Shown: positions 34,169 to 40,974 of the stretch, piece by piece
How the letters are laid out: every line of letters starts with the position of its first letter
How positions within the stretch are numbered: the first letter of the stretch is position 1
DNA from: Propionicimonas sp020161015
Lineage (GTDB): Bacteria; Actinomycetota; Actinomycetes; Propionibacteriales; Propionibacteriaceae
Length of the DNA stretch: 64,000 bases
Reading direction: 5' to 3'
Assembly: GCF_964266745.1 (NCBI RefSeq)
Contig: NZ_CAXWGX010000026.1
Coordinates: forward strand, 124,001-188,000
Notes under the pieces: model-generated
What the model saw: only the letters and a program-made list of their open reading frames with translations
Told to the model about the DNA's origin: nothing
Databases searched by the model: none
Position numbers and translations under genes: made by a program

Positions 34169-35821
34169 GTGTCCGCATCCCTCCTGCTCTCCGGCGTCGC
34201 CGCGTCCTTCGGCGCCCGCCCGCTCTTCTCCGGCCTCGACCTGACCCTCGCGCCCGGAGACGTCACCGCGCTCGTCGGGCCCAACGGGTCGGGCAAGACC
34301 ACGCTCCTGCGGATCGTCGCGGGCGAGCACGCCGCCGACAGCGGCACCGTCCGGCTGTCGCCCCCGGGCGCCAGCGTCGGCCACCTGCCGCAGGCGCCGC
34401 CCTCGCCGCAGGACACGATCCTCGGCTACGCCCGGCGCCGCACCGGTGTCGGCCCCGCCCAGGAGGCCTTCGAGGCCGCAGCCGACCGCCTCGCCGCGGG
34501 GGTGGAGCAGGCAGGGGAGCGGTACGCCCACGCCCTTGACGCATGGCTCGCGCTCGGCGGCGCCGACCTCGACGTGCGGCTGGCCGAGGTGCTCGCCCGC
34601 CTCGACCTGGACGTCGCCCTCGACCGTCCGCTCGGCAGCCTGTCCGGCGGGCAGGCGGCGCGGGCCGGGCTGGCGACCATCCTCGTCAGCCGCTACGACC
34701 TGCTGCTGCTGGACGAGCCGACCAACAACCTCGACGCCGCCGGCCTCGACGCGCTCACGGCGTTCGTCCGGGCCGTGGGCTCGCCGGTGCTGCTGGCCTC
34801 GCACGACCGGGACTTCCTGGACGCGGTGGCCACGTCGGTGCTCGAGCTCGACATCGCGCAACAGGCGGTGAACGCCTACGCCGGGGGCTGGACGGCGTAC
34901 CGGGAGGAACGCGCGCGGGCCCGCGCCCGGGCCGTCGAGGACTACGAGGCCTCCCTTGCCCGGCGGGACGCCCTCCTCCAGCAGGCGCGGCGCAAGACCG
35001 AGTGGGCGCGGGAGGGCCGGGCCAGGGCGGATCGCCTGGGCCCGGGGAACAAGCTGGAGAAGAAGTACCGGGAGGACCGCGCGCGCCGGATGGACCAGCG
35101 CGCGGCACGCGTCCGCGACGCCGTCGAGCGCCTGCCGGAGGTGGAGCAACCCCGCAAGGAGTGGGAGTTGCGCTACGCCATCGGCGAGGCTCCCGCGCCC
35201 GCCGAGGTGGTGCTCACCCTCGAGTCGGTGGTCGTGGCGCGCGGCGGGTTCCGGCTGGGGCCGGTGTCGGCCCAGGTCGCGCGGGGGGACCGGGTGGCAC
35301 TGCTCGGGCCGAACGGCACCGGCAAGTCCACCCTGCTGGACGCCGTGCTGGGCGTCCGCCCCCCGGCGTCCGGACGGGTCTCGTGGGGCACCCGCACCCG
35401 CGTCGGGACGATCGACCAGGGCCGCACGCTGGTCGGCGGCACCCGCCCGCTGGCGGAGGTGGTCTCCGCCCGCCTCGGCGATCCCGACCCGGTCGTGGTG
35501 CGGACGCTGCTCGCGAAGTTCGGGCTGGGGCCGGAACACGTCGGACGGCCCTGCGACACGCTCTCCCTCGGCGAGCGGACGCGCGCCGCGCTGGCCGTCC
35601 TCCAGGGCGGCGCGGTGAACGTCGTCGTGCTCGACGAGCCGACGAACCACCTCGACGCCGCGGCCATCGAGCAGCTGGAGGCCGCCCTGGGCGCGTTCTC
35701 CGGCACGCTGCTGATCGTCACCCACGACCGCGCGCTGCTCGACGGGCTGGCGCCGTCGGCCACCTGGGCGTTCCGGCGCGACGGCGACGAGGCGACGGTG
35801 GAGGTCCTTGCGGCGGGCTGA
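34169..35821 (+). CDS. ABC-F family ATPase
   Basis: 550 residues, two ABC domains and no membrane segment. First Walker A GPNGSGKTT (~38), signature LSGGQ, Walker B LLLLDEPTNN; an interdomain linker rich in charged residues (~255-330, YREERARARARAVEDYEASLARRDALLQQARRKTEWAR); second Walker A GPNGTGKST, signature LSLGERTR, LDEPTNHLD. ABC-F proteins act on the ribosome, either as translation factors or antibiotic resistance proteins. GTG at 34169. It is convergent with the LanC-like operon and could be unrelated to it. Confidence 0.9.
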   Translation: MSASLLLSGVAASFGARPLFSGLDLTLAPGDVTALVGPNGSGKTTLLRIVAGEHAADSGTVRLSPPGASVGHLPQAPPSPQDTILGYARRRTGVGPAQEAFEAAADRLAAGVEQAGERYAHALDAWLALGGADLDVRLAEVLARLDLDVALDRPLGSLSGGQAARAGLATILVSRYDLLLLDEPTNNLDAAGLDALTAFVRAVGSPVLLASHDRDFLDAVATSVLELDIAQQAVNAYAGGWTAYREERARARARAVEDYEASLARRDALLQQARRKTEWAREGRARADRLGPGNKLEKKYREDRARRMDQRAARVRDAVERLPEVEQPRKEWELRYAIGEAPAPAEVVLTLESVVVARGGFRLGPVSAQVARGDRVALLGPNGTGKSTLLDAVLGVRPPASGRVSWGTRTRVGTIDQGRTLVGGTRPLAEVVSARLGDPDPVVVRTLLAKFGLGPEHVGRPCDTLSLGERTRAALAVLQGGAVNVVVLDEPTNHLDAAAIEQLEAALGAFSGTLLIVTHDRALLDGLAPSATWAFRRDGDEATVEVLAAG

Positions 35822-35840
35822 GCCGGGACGGCCGGGTCCC

Positions 35841-36956
35841 TCAGAAGGCGAGCAGCGAGAGCGACCCGATCGTCGGGTCGAGCAGGCGGGCCAGCAGCAG
35901 TGCGGTGCCGGCGGTGCCGACGAACAGGCCGAGGCAGCCGTCCGCGCGGACGCCGCCCGGCCAGTCCAGCGGGTCCTCCGGAGCGGTCGCCAGCAGGTCG
36001 GACGCGATCCGCCGCGCGGCCTCGAGGTGCGCGGGTTCGCCGAACACCTCGGCGGCGAGCACGAGCACGTCGAGCGGGCCGCCGGCACCGTGGCACAGCG
36101 TGAGCCCGCCCGGGACGGCGGCCAGCCCGCCGGAGCGCGCCAGCGCCGCGAGCCGGGTGAGTTCGCGCCCGCAGGCCAGCACGCCGGCGTGCGCCTCCGC
36201 GGCGAGCGCCTCCGCCGGATAGTCGAGGGCGAGCCCGAGCTGGAGCAGCCGCAGCCGCACCGCGGCGATGCCGGCGGCGCCGTGGCACCACATCACCGGG
36301 TAGGTGGGCGGACCGTCCCCCCGAAGGTCCGGCCACCCCCCGGTGACGGGATCGAACCAGGCCGCCTCCCAGCGCAGGCCCGCCGCCACCAGCGGCAGCG
36401 CCCGTCCGGCGACCTCGGGGACGGCGGCCGCGGCCTCGGCGAGCGCGAGCACGACCCCGGAGACCCCGTGCGCCAGTCCGCACAGCGCCTCCTCCTCGGG
36501 CCAGCACGCGCCTTCGCCGTCGCGGCGCGCGCCGTCGACGAGCGCGTCGACGACCGCGGCCACCTCCCTCGACCCCGTGCGGACCAGCGCCAGCAGGTCG
36601 CCGGCCAATCCCCCGCCGAGATCGAAGCCCCTGCCCCCGACGGGTGCGGAGCACGTCCTTGCGGCCGCGAGGTCCACCCCGGTGGACCCGCCGAGCAGGC
36701 CGGGCGCGCCCTCCGTCGCGCCGGCGGCCCGTCCGACATCGCGGCCGAGGGTGCGCAGTGCCCAGGCGATGCCCGCGTTGCCGTCGTAGAGCGCGCTGCG
36801 ACCAGCGCTCAACGCCAACGGTTCCCCCCTCTGGTCGAGCTCCCAGGTCCCCCATCCGCACTGGTTCCCCTGGGGCACTGCGCACGTCTGCAGGGCGTCC
36901 ACGCACCGGGCGAGCGCACGCTCCACCGGCGGGACGCCGACCGGCTCCGCGGTCAT
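35841..36956 (-). CDS. LanC-like cyclase of the lanthionine-type enzyme set
   Basis: 371 residues of the LanC fold, an alpha/alpha toroid that adds Cys thiols to dehydroamino acids. The LanC residues are all present: His in GLAHGVSG (H163), Cys in MWCHGAAG (C224), and Cys-His in LTLCHGAGG (C288, H289) as zinc ligands. Last gene of a five-gene operon; its ATG overlaps the HopA1 gene's TGA. With the APH and HopA1 proteins it makes up a split, class V lanthipeptide-like synthetase. The obvious local substrate is the Cys/Thr-rich tail of the protease at the head of the operon. Confidence 0.88.
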   Translation of the reverse strand: MTAEPVGVPPVERALARCVDALQTCAVPQGNQCGWGTWELDQRGEPLALSAGRSALYDGNAGIAWALRTLGRDVGRAAGATEGAPGLLGGSTGVDLAAARTCSAPVGGRGFDLGGGLAGDLLALVRTGSREVAAVVDALVDGARRDGEGACWPEEEALCGLAHGVSGVVLALAEAAAAVPEVAGRALPLVAAGLRWEAAWFDPVTGGWPDLRGDGPPTYPVMWCHGAAGIAAVRLRLLQLGLALDYPAEALAAEAHAGVLACGRELTRLAALARSGGLAAVPGGLTLCHGAGGPLDVLVLAAEVFGEPAHLEAARRIASDLLATAPEDPLDWPGGVRADGCLGLFVGTAGTALLLARLLDPTIGSLSLLAF

Positions 36957-37780
36957 CGTCGTCCTCCTCGAAGATGGGGACGGTCCGGGTCGAGCCCGGC
37001 GGCGCGGAAGGCCGTCGCCGCGGTGTCGAGCGGGTCGCCACCGGCGGCGAAGCCGTCGGCCAGGACCTCGCACCGCTGCTGGCCGAAGCTCTGTTCCGTG
37101 CCCGGATCCTCTGCCCAGCACATGCCGGGCACCAGCGGCGCGGCCAGCGGCACGGCACCGGCCGGGTCGACGAGATCGGCCAGCGGCGGCAGCAGGGCGA
37201 ACACGGCGTCGCGGTCGGCGTCGCGGACGTAGAGCACGACGGCGTCCGGACGGGCGAGCATCTCCGGCTGCGCCGCGACCTTCAGCGACCAGGCCAGCCC
37301 GGCGCCGTCCAGCGCGTCCGGAAGCCGGCGGGCGAGCTCGAGCACCCGGTGCGGCAGCACGGCGAAGTACACCCGGGTCACGTCGGGTCGGGCGCTGGTG
37401 ACGTCCCAGCCGCCACCCCAGGCCCGCCACCAGCCCTCGGCCTCGTAGCCGCCCGCACGGGCAACAGCGACCACCACGTCCCCGGTCCTGGCGGGACGCC
37501 CGGGTCGCCCGGGCACCGAGTAGTCGCCGAGCGACACCGCACGGGACGCCCCGTCCGGCCCGGTGACGACGATGGTGCCGGCCAGGCCGGTGCCGGTGAC
37601 CCGGCAGCCCGGGGCCCAGCGGCGGCTGTGCGCCACCCGGAGCTGGCCGGCGAGCGGGGGAGCCCCCGGCGCGGGCGCCGGGGCCTCCACCCCCTCCCGC
37701 GCCGCGGCGTACCAGCCGGCGTACAGGTCCCCCCCGGCCTGCCACACCCGGTACGCCTCGCGGATCGCCTGCTCATGCAT
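36953..37780 (-). CDS. HopA1-domain protein (lyase-type partner)
   Basis: 275 residues. The C-terminal ~150 residues fit the T3SS-effector HopA1 family found in actinobacterial RiPP clusters: RVYFAVLPHRVLELARRLPDALDGAG, WSLKVA, RPDAVVLYVRDADRDAVF, and PGMCWAEDPGTEQSFGQQRCEVLADGF. In class V lanthipeptide and thioamitide clusters this protein pairs with an APH-fold kinase to phosphorylate and eliminate Ser/Thr. No secretion context, so the effector name is only homology. Overlaps the kinase gene by 8 bp and the LanC gene by 4 bp. Confidence 0.85.
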   Translation of the reverse strand: MHEQAIREAYRVWQAGGDLYAGWYAAAREGVEAPAPAPGAPPLAGQLRVAHSRRWAPGCRVTGTGLAGTIVVTGPDGASRAVSLGDYSVPGRPGRPARTGDVVVAVARAGGYEAEGWWRAWGGGWDVTSARPDVTRVYFAVLPHRVLELARRLPDALDGAGLAWSLKVAAQPEMLARPDAVVLYVRDADRDAVFALLPPLADLVDPAGAVPLAAPLVPGMCWAEDPGTEQSFGQQRCEVLADGFAAGGDPLDTAATAFRAAGLDPDRPHLRGGRR

Positions 37781-38720
37781 GGACGCACTCCCTCCGGTGC
37801 GCCCCTGCCGCCCGGCGGGCCTGGTCGAGCAGGGTCGTCACGCTGCCGTCGGCGTCCGGCGTCCCCCCGCCGACCAGGACGCCGACGGCCTGCTGGTAGG
37901 CCGCCACGAGCAGCCGCACGCACCACAGCGCGTGGGCCGGCTCCGGAGCGGGACCTCCCGCGGCGCGGTAGGCCGCGTGGAGGCGTCGCCAGGCGAGTTC
38001 GCTCCAGCCGGGTGCGACCAGGCCGGCCACGACGCGGGCACCGGCCAGGTCCCAGGACGGGTCGCCCCGGCCGGCGGACTCCCAGTCGATGAGCCGCGCG
38101 CCGTCGGGCCCGACCAGCACGTTCGTCGCGCTGACGTCCCCGTGTGCCCAGCCCTCGGCCCGCCAGGCGGCCTTCGCAGCGAGGGCCACGTCGGCCAGGT
38201 CGGCCGCCGTCTCGAGCACGCGGGCGGGCACCTCGTGGTGCCGGGCGGAGTGCATGTGGGGCGGGAGCGCGTCCCGCATCGGCCAGGGCAGGTCCATCGC
38301 CGGAGTGGACGATCCGGCGCGCAGGCGGTGCAGGCCCGCCAGCGCGACCCCGACGGACGCGAACGCCTCGCTCAGCGCCCCGACGTCGCCGGACTGCGAG
38401 AGCTCGGCGAGGGAGCGTCCCTCGACCGCGGACAGCCACAGTTCGTGCGGGGTGCCCTGCGGGAGCGCCCGCGGCGCGGTGCCGGACGCGGCCAGGCGGC
38501 TGACCACCGCACGTTCGCGGGCCACCGTGTCCTCGCCGTTCAGCAGCGCCGCCTCACCCGTCCCCTTCACGAACGCCACCGGACGCCCGTCCCGCGCGAG
38601 GCACAGCACGGGGTTGGACCCGTCGATCCGGGTCACGGTCACCACGCCCGCCAGCGCAGAGGACGCGTCCACCAGCCCGGTGCGAACGGCCTGGGCCAGC
38701 ACGGCGGCGGCGCTCGTCAC
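37773..38720 (-). CDS. APH-fold phosphotransferase (kinase of lanthionine-type set)
   Basis: 315 residues of the aminoglycoside-phosphotransferase fold. N-lobe Lys in VAFVKGTGE (~52), catalytic loop AHGDVSATNVLVG (D195, N200), and metal-binding IDWESAGRGDPSWDLAGARVV (D212). Next to HopA1 and LanC-like genes, its probable substrate is Ser/Thr on a ribosomal peptide or protein rather than an antibiotic. Starts at 38720 overlapping the stop of the 81-residue gene (ATGA). Confidence 0.87.
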   Translation of the reverse strand: MTSAAAVLAQAVRTGLVDASSALAGVVTVTRIDGSNPVLCLARDGRPVAFVKGTGEAALLNGEDTVARERAVVSRLAASGTAPRALPQGTPHELWLSAVEGRSLAELSQSGDVGALSEAFASVGVALAGLHRLRAGSSTPAMDLPWPMRDALPPHMHSARHHEVPARVLETAADLADVALAAKAAWRAEGWAHGDVSATNVLVGPDGARLIDWESAGRGDPSWDLAGARVVAGLVAPGWSELAWRRLHAAYRAAGGPAPEPAHALWCVRLLVAAYQQAVGVLVGGGTPDADGSVTTLLDQARRAAGAHRRECVHA

Positions 38721-38962
38721 GACGCCCCTCCCTGGAGCTCGACGCGCAGCTCCCGCACCTCCACCGGTACGCCGGAGACCTCGCCGGGGACGCGCGCCCT
38801 GTCGGCGGCGGCGGTCGCCGGGTCGACGTAGACGACGATCCCCGCGACGGTCCCGACCTCGCCGATGTCCACGCCGGTGACGCCGGGCAGCGCGAGGAAC
38901 GCGTCCTCCACCTGCTCCTTGACCGGGCGTACCCGCTCGGCGTCGGCAGCGGAAAGGGCCAT
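38717..38962 (-). CDS. Free-standing copy of the protease N-terminal domain
   Basis: 81 residues. Clearly related to residues 1-85 of the upstream protease: RVRPVKEQVEDAFLALPGVTGVDIGE against AIRPVKARVEDELIARPGVNAVDIAE, and GIVVYVDPAT...VPGEVSGVPVEVRELRVELQ against SIVVYVDKKV...IPAEIDGIRTDVQEMSIELQ. No catalytic residues. It could be a trans-acting propeptide-like chaperone or inhibitor, or a recognition (leader-like) domain for the modifying enzymes. GAAGGAGGAG is 2-5 nt before the ATG. Overlaps the kinase gene. Confidence 0.8.
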   Translation of the reverse strand: MALSAADAERVRPVKEQVEDAFLALPGVTGVDIGEVGTVAGIVVYVDPATAAADRARVPGEVSGVPVEVRELRVELQGGAS

Positions 38963-39014
38963 GGCTCCTCCTTCGGGTCGGTTATGGGAGCGGACATGCC
39001 GTCGCCTGATACGA

Positions 39015-39046
39015 GGGGGCCCCGGCGATCTCGCGCCGGGGCCCCC
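39015..39046 (-). terminator. 13-bp GC-only hairpin, probable attenuator
   Basis: Perfect stem GGGGGCCCCGGCG / CGCCGGGGCCCCC with a 6-nt loop in the 97-bp gap between the protease gene and the genes of the 81-residue protein and enzymes. All other junctions in the operon overlap. It has no U-tract. Such placement usually lowers enzyme expression relative to a precursor gene, or protects the upstream mRNA end. Confidence 0.6.
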
Positions 39047-39059
39047 GTCGTGCGAACCA

Positions 39060-40802
39060 CTACTGTCCGGTGCCCTGTTCCAGGCCGGCGAGGTAGGCGG
39101 CCCAGTACGAGGCGTCCATCGCCGGGCCGGTCACACCCGGGTCACCGGGGGTGCAGGCCAGGCTCGGGCACGCCAACGTCGGGCAGGCCAGGGTCGGGCA
39201 GGCCAGGGTCGGGCAGACCAGCGTCGGGCAGGCCCTGGTGGGGCACACCAGGGTCGGGCAGACGCGGGTGGGGCACACCCGCGTCGGGCACAGCCGGGTC
39301 GGGCACGTCACCACGGACGGGCAGGCGATGCTCGGGCAGACCGCCCACGACAGCCGCGGCACCAGGGTGTCGCCGATGCCCTGCGCGTCCCCGGCCTCCT
39401 GCGCGGCCGGTGCGGCGGCCCCGCTCGCCGCGGCGTAGCCCTCGGCGTAGCCCGCCGAGTACGCGTCCGCCTCGCCGTACCCGTAGTCGAGCTGCTCGCC
39501 GTCGAAGCCGTCGACGGGGAACTCCACCGGCCCACCGGGCGGCCCACCGCACACCGGCCCGGACACCACGCAGATCGGCGTCCGGGTGATGTCGTTGCAG
39601 ACCACCGGCATCGTCGGGCAGACGATCGTCCGGGTCGGGCAGATCGTCAGCAGGCTCCGGCAGACGACGGCCAGCGTGTTCACGCAGCCGGTGGCCGGCC
39701 GGGTGAAGCAGGTCGCAGCCCGCGTCGGGCAGAGCACCGGCGTGGACGGACAGACCACGCGGGTGAACCGCTCGCAGATCACCGGCGAGGTCAGCGTGAA
39801 CGTCCCTCCGGTGAGCATGGTCACGTCCAGCTCGCCGAGGACGTCGGCGATCGGGTTGGCGAAGGTGTTCGCCCCGTCCGTCGAACCGGCGAACAGCAGT
39901 CCCACGACGTGCCTGTCGTCGGTCATGATCACCGATCCCGAGTCCCCGTGGTCGGAGAAGCGCGTCGACCGCGTGGTGTCGGTGGCGATGCGCAGCTGGT
40001 TCCTCAGCGTCCGCAGCCCCACACCGTCCCCGTAGTCGACGGACACGGTGAAGTCGAGCGACTCCACGGTGCCGTAGGTGAGCTCGGTCGTGCGCCCGCG
40101 CTTGCGGACGGCCTGGTGCAGGACGGCGGCCGCCGTGCCCGCCACCGCGCCGATCCCGGTCACCTCAGCCTTCCACGCGCGCCCGGCGTCCAGTCGGGTG
40201 ACCGACCCGTCCACGTGCTCGCTGATGACCGCCCGGGCGAGCGTGCCGAACTCGTCCCCGGGCGGGCTGCCCCCGTCCACGCGGCCCGGCTGACACTGGC
40301 GGTCGGACGTCGACCACCCGGTGTCCACCGCTGCCACGTGGAAGTTGGACAGCGCCATGGTGTCGCCGGTCGCGTTGTCCCTGACCAGCGCGCCGAGCGT
40401 GCCCACCATCACGTAGTTGCCGGGGGTCTCGACCTCCGGCGGCGTGAGGTAGAAGCTGCGCGAGGGTCCCATGGAGATCCCGCCCAGCAGCGGGGTGTAG
40501 GTGCCCGCGTCGACGAGGGCGTCGGTCCCCAGGCGCTCCCAGCGGGGCGACTGGAGCTCGATGCTCATCTCCTGCACGTCGGTCCGGATGCCGTCGATCT
40601 CCGCCGGGATGGCGTTGGCCTTCGACAGCCGCCCGGGCGGCACCTTCTTGTCGACGTAGACCACGATCGACAACTCGCCTGTCGGCCTGCCGTCGGTGAT
40701 CTTCTCCGCGATGTCCACGGCGTTGACGCCGGGACGCGCGATGAGCTCGTCCTCCACCCTGGCCTTGACCGGTCGGATGGCGGCCCGAATCTCGTTGTTC
40801 AT
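39060..40802 (-). CDS. Nal1-like serine protease with two Cys/Thr/Ser repeat arrays
   Basis: 580 residues, no signal peptide. Residues 1-85: N-terminal alpha/beta domain (shared with the 81-residue protein). ~100-335: chymotrypsin-like Nal1-type protease with His in LSNFHV (H155) and Ser in HGDSGSVI (S288). 343-418: eleven Cys mostly seven to eight apart (CPSTPVL, CPTRAAT, CPTRTIV, CPTMPVV). A Gly/Ala/Tyr-rich spacer follows. 489-550: thirteen Cys in a near-perfect pentad array CPT[LR][AV]. Tail MDASYWAAYLAGLEQGTGQ. It heads the operon with kinase, HopA1 and LanC-like genes, so the arrays are candidate lanthionine substrates; disulfide or metal binding are alternatives. ATG 40802 (MNNEIRAAIRP). 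Confidence 0.85.
   Translation of the reverse strand: MNNEIRAAIRPVKARVEDELIARPGVNAVDIAEKITDGRPTGELSIVVYVDKKVPPGRLSKANAIPAEIDGIRTDVQEMSIELQSPRWERLGTDALVDAGTYTPLLGGISMGPSRSFYLTPPEVETPGNYVMVGTLGALVRDNATGDTMALSNFHVAAVDTGWSTSDRQCQPGRVDGGSPPGDEFGTLARAVISEHVDGSVTRLDAGRAWKAEVTGIGAVAGTAAAVLHQAVRKRGRTTELTYGTVESLDFTVSVDYGDGVGLRTLRNQLRIATDTTRSTRFSDHGDSGSVIMTDDRHVVGLLFAGSTDGANTFANPIADVLGELDVTMLTGGTFTLTSPVICERFTRVVCPSTPVLCPTRAATCFTRPATGCVNTLAVVCRSLLTICPTRTIVCPTMPVVCNDITRTPICVVSGPVCGGPPGGPVEFPVDGFDGEQLDYGYGEADAYSAGYAEGYAAASGAAAPAAQEAGDAQGIGDTLVPRLSWAVCPSIACPSVVTCPTRLCPTRVCPTRVCPTLVCPTRACPTLVCPTLACPTLACPTLACPSLACTPGDPGVTGPAMDASYWAAYLAGLEQGTGQ
39153..39338 (-). repeat. 15-bp tandem repeat encoding CPTxx pentads
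   Basis: About twelve 15-bp units (plus-strand form GTCGGGCAGGCCAGG with variation) inside the protease gene, encoding CPS/CPT pentapeptides; one unit carries an extra codon (CPSVVT). The last three CPTLA units are nearly identical at DNA level, suggesting recent unit duplication. Confidence 0.85.
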
Positions 40803-40867
40803 GGCCTGATCCCTTCCCTCCCCCTCGGTGTGGGGTCGTCGGCCATCCGACCCGGGTGCACGACAGG

Positions 40868-40893
40868 TGATACCGGGCGGCAGCGGTGTATCA
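40868..40893. promoter_or_regulatory. TGATAC/GTATCA inverted repeat in divergent protease promoter region
   Basis: TGATAC (40868-40873) and GTATCA (40888-40893) with a 14-bp centre lie in the 172-bp gap between the Nal1-like and subtilisin genes. A third related CCTGATAC occurs at 39005-39012 before the enzyme genes. Possible operator or promoter element shared by the locus. Confidence 0.35.
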
Positions 40894-40974
40894 GGAGGGG
40901 GGAAGGATGCCTCTAGGAAAGTGCGCAGGCCGACTTCTACGCTGAGACCGGCCGGTACGACGAGGGAGGCTCCC

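Noticed and set aside
35841..37745. A single 634-codon frame covering LanC-like and HopA1 genes
   Set aside because: Only the part from the ATG at 36956 is LanC-like; upstream is out-of-frame HopA1 sequence, which has its own good frame.
36953..37780. Type III secretion effector
   Set aside because: HopA1 homology is to a domain common in actinobacterial RiPP clusters; there is no secretion system here.
37773..38720. Aminoglycoside resistance kinase
   Set aside because: The fold is shared, but its overlap with HopA1 and LanC-like genes makes a peptide/protein kinase role more likely.
39153..39338. CRISPR-like array (regular short repeats)
   Set aside because: The units are 15 bp, contiguous without spacers and in frame with a protein; this is a coding tandem repeat.
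38984..39589. Plus-strand frames across the Cys-array region as short RiPP precursors
   Set aside because: They are antisense to the protease repeats and have no ribosome-binding sites; the sense protein has coherent domains.
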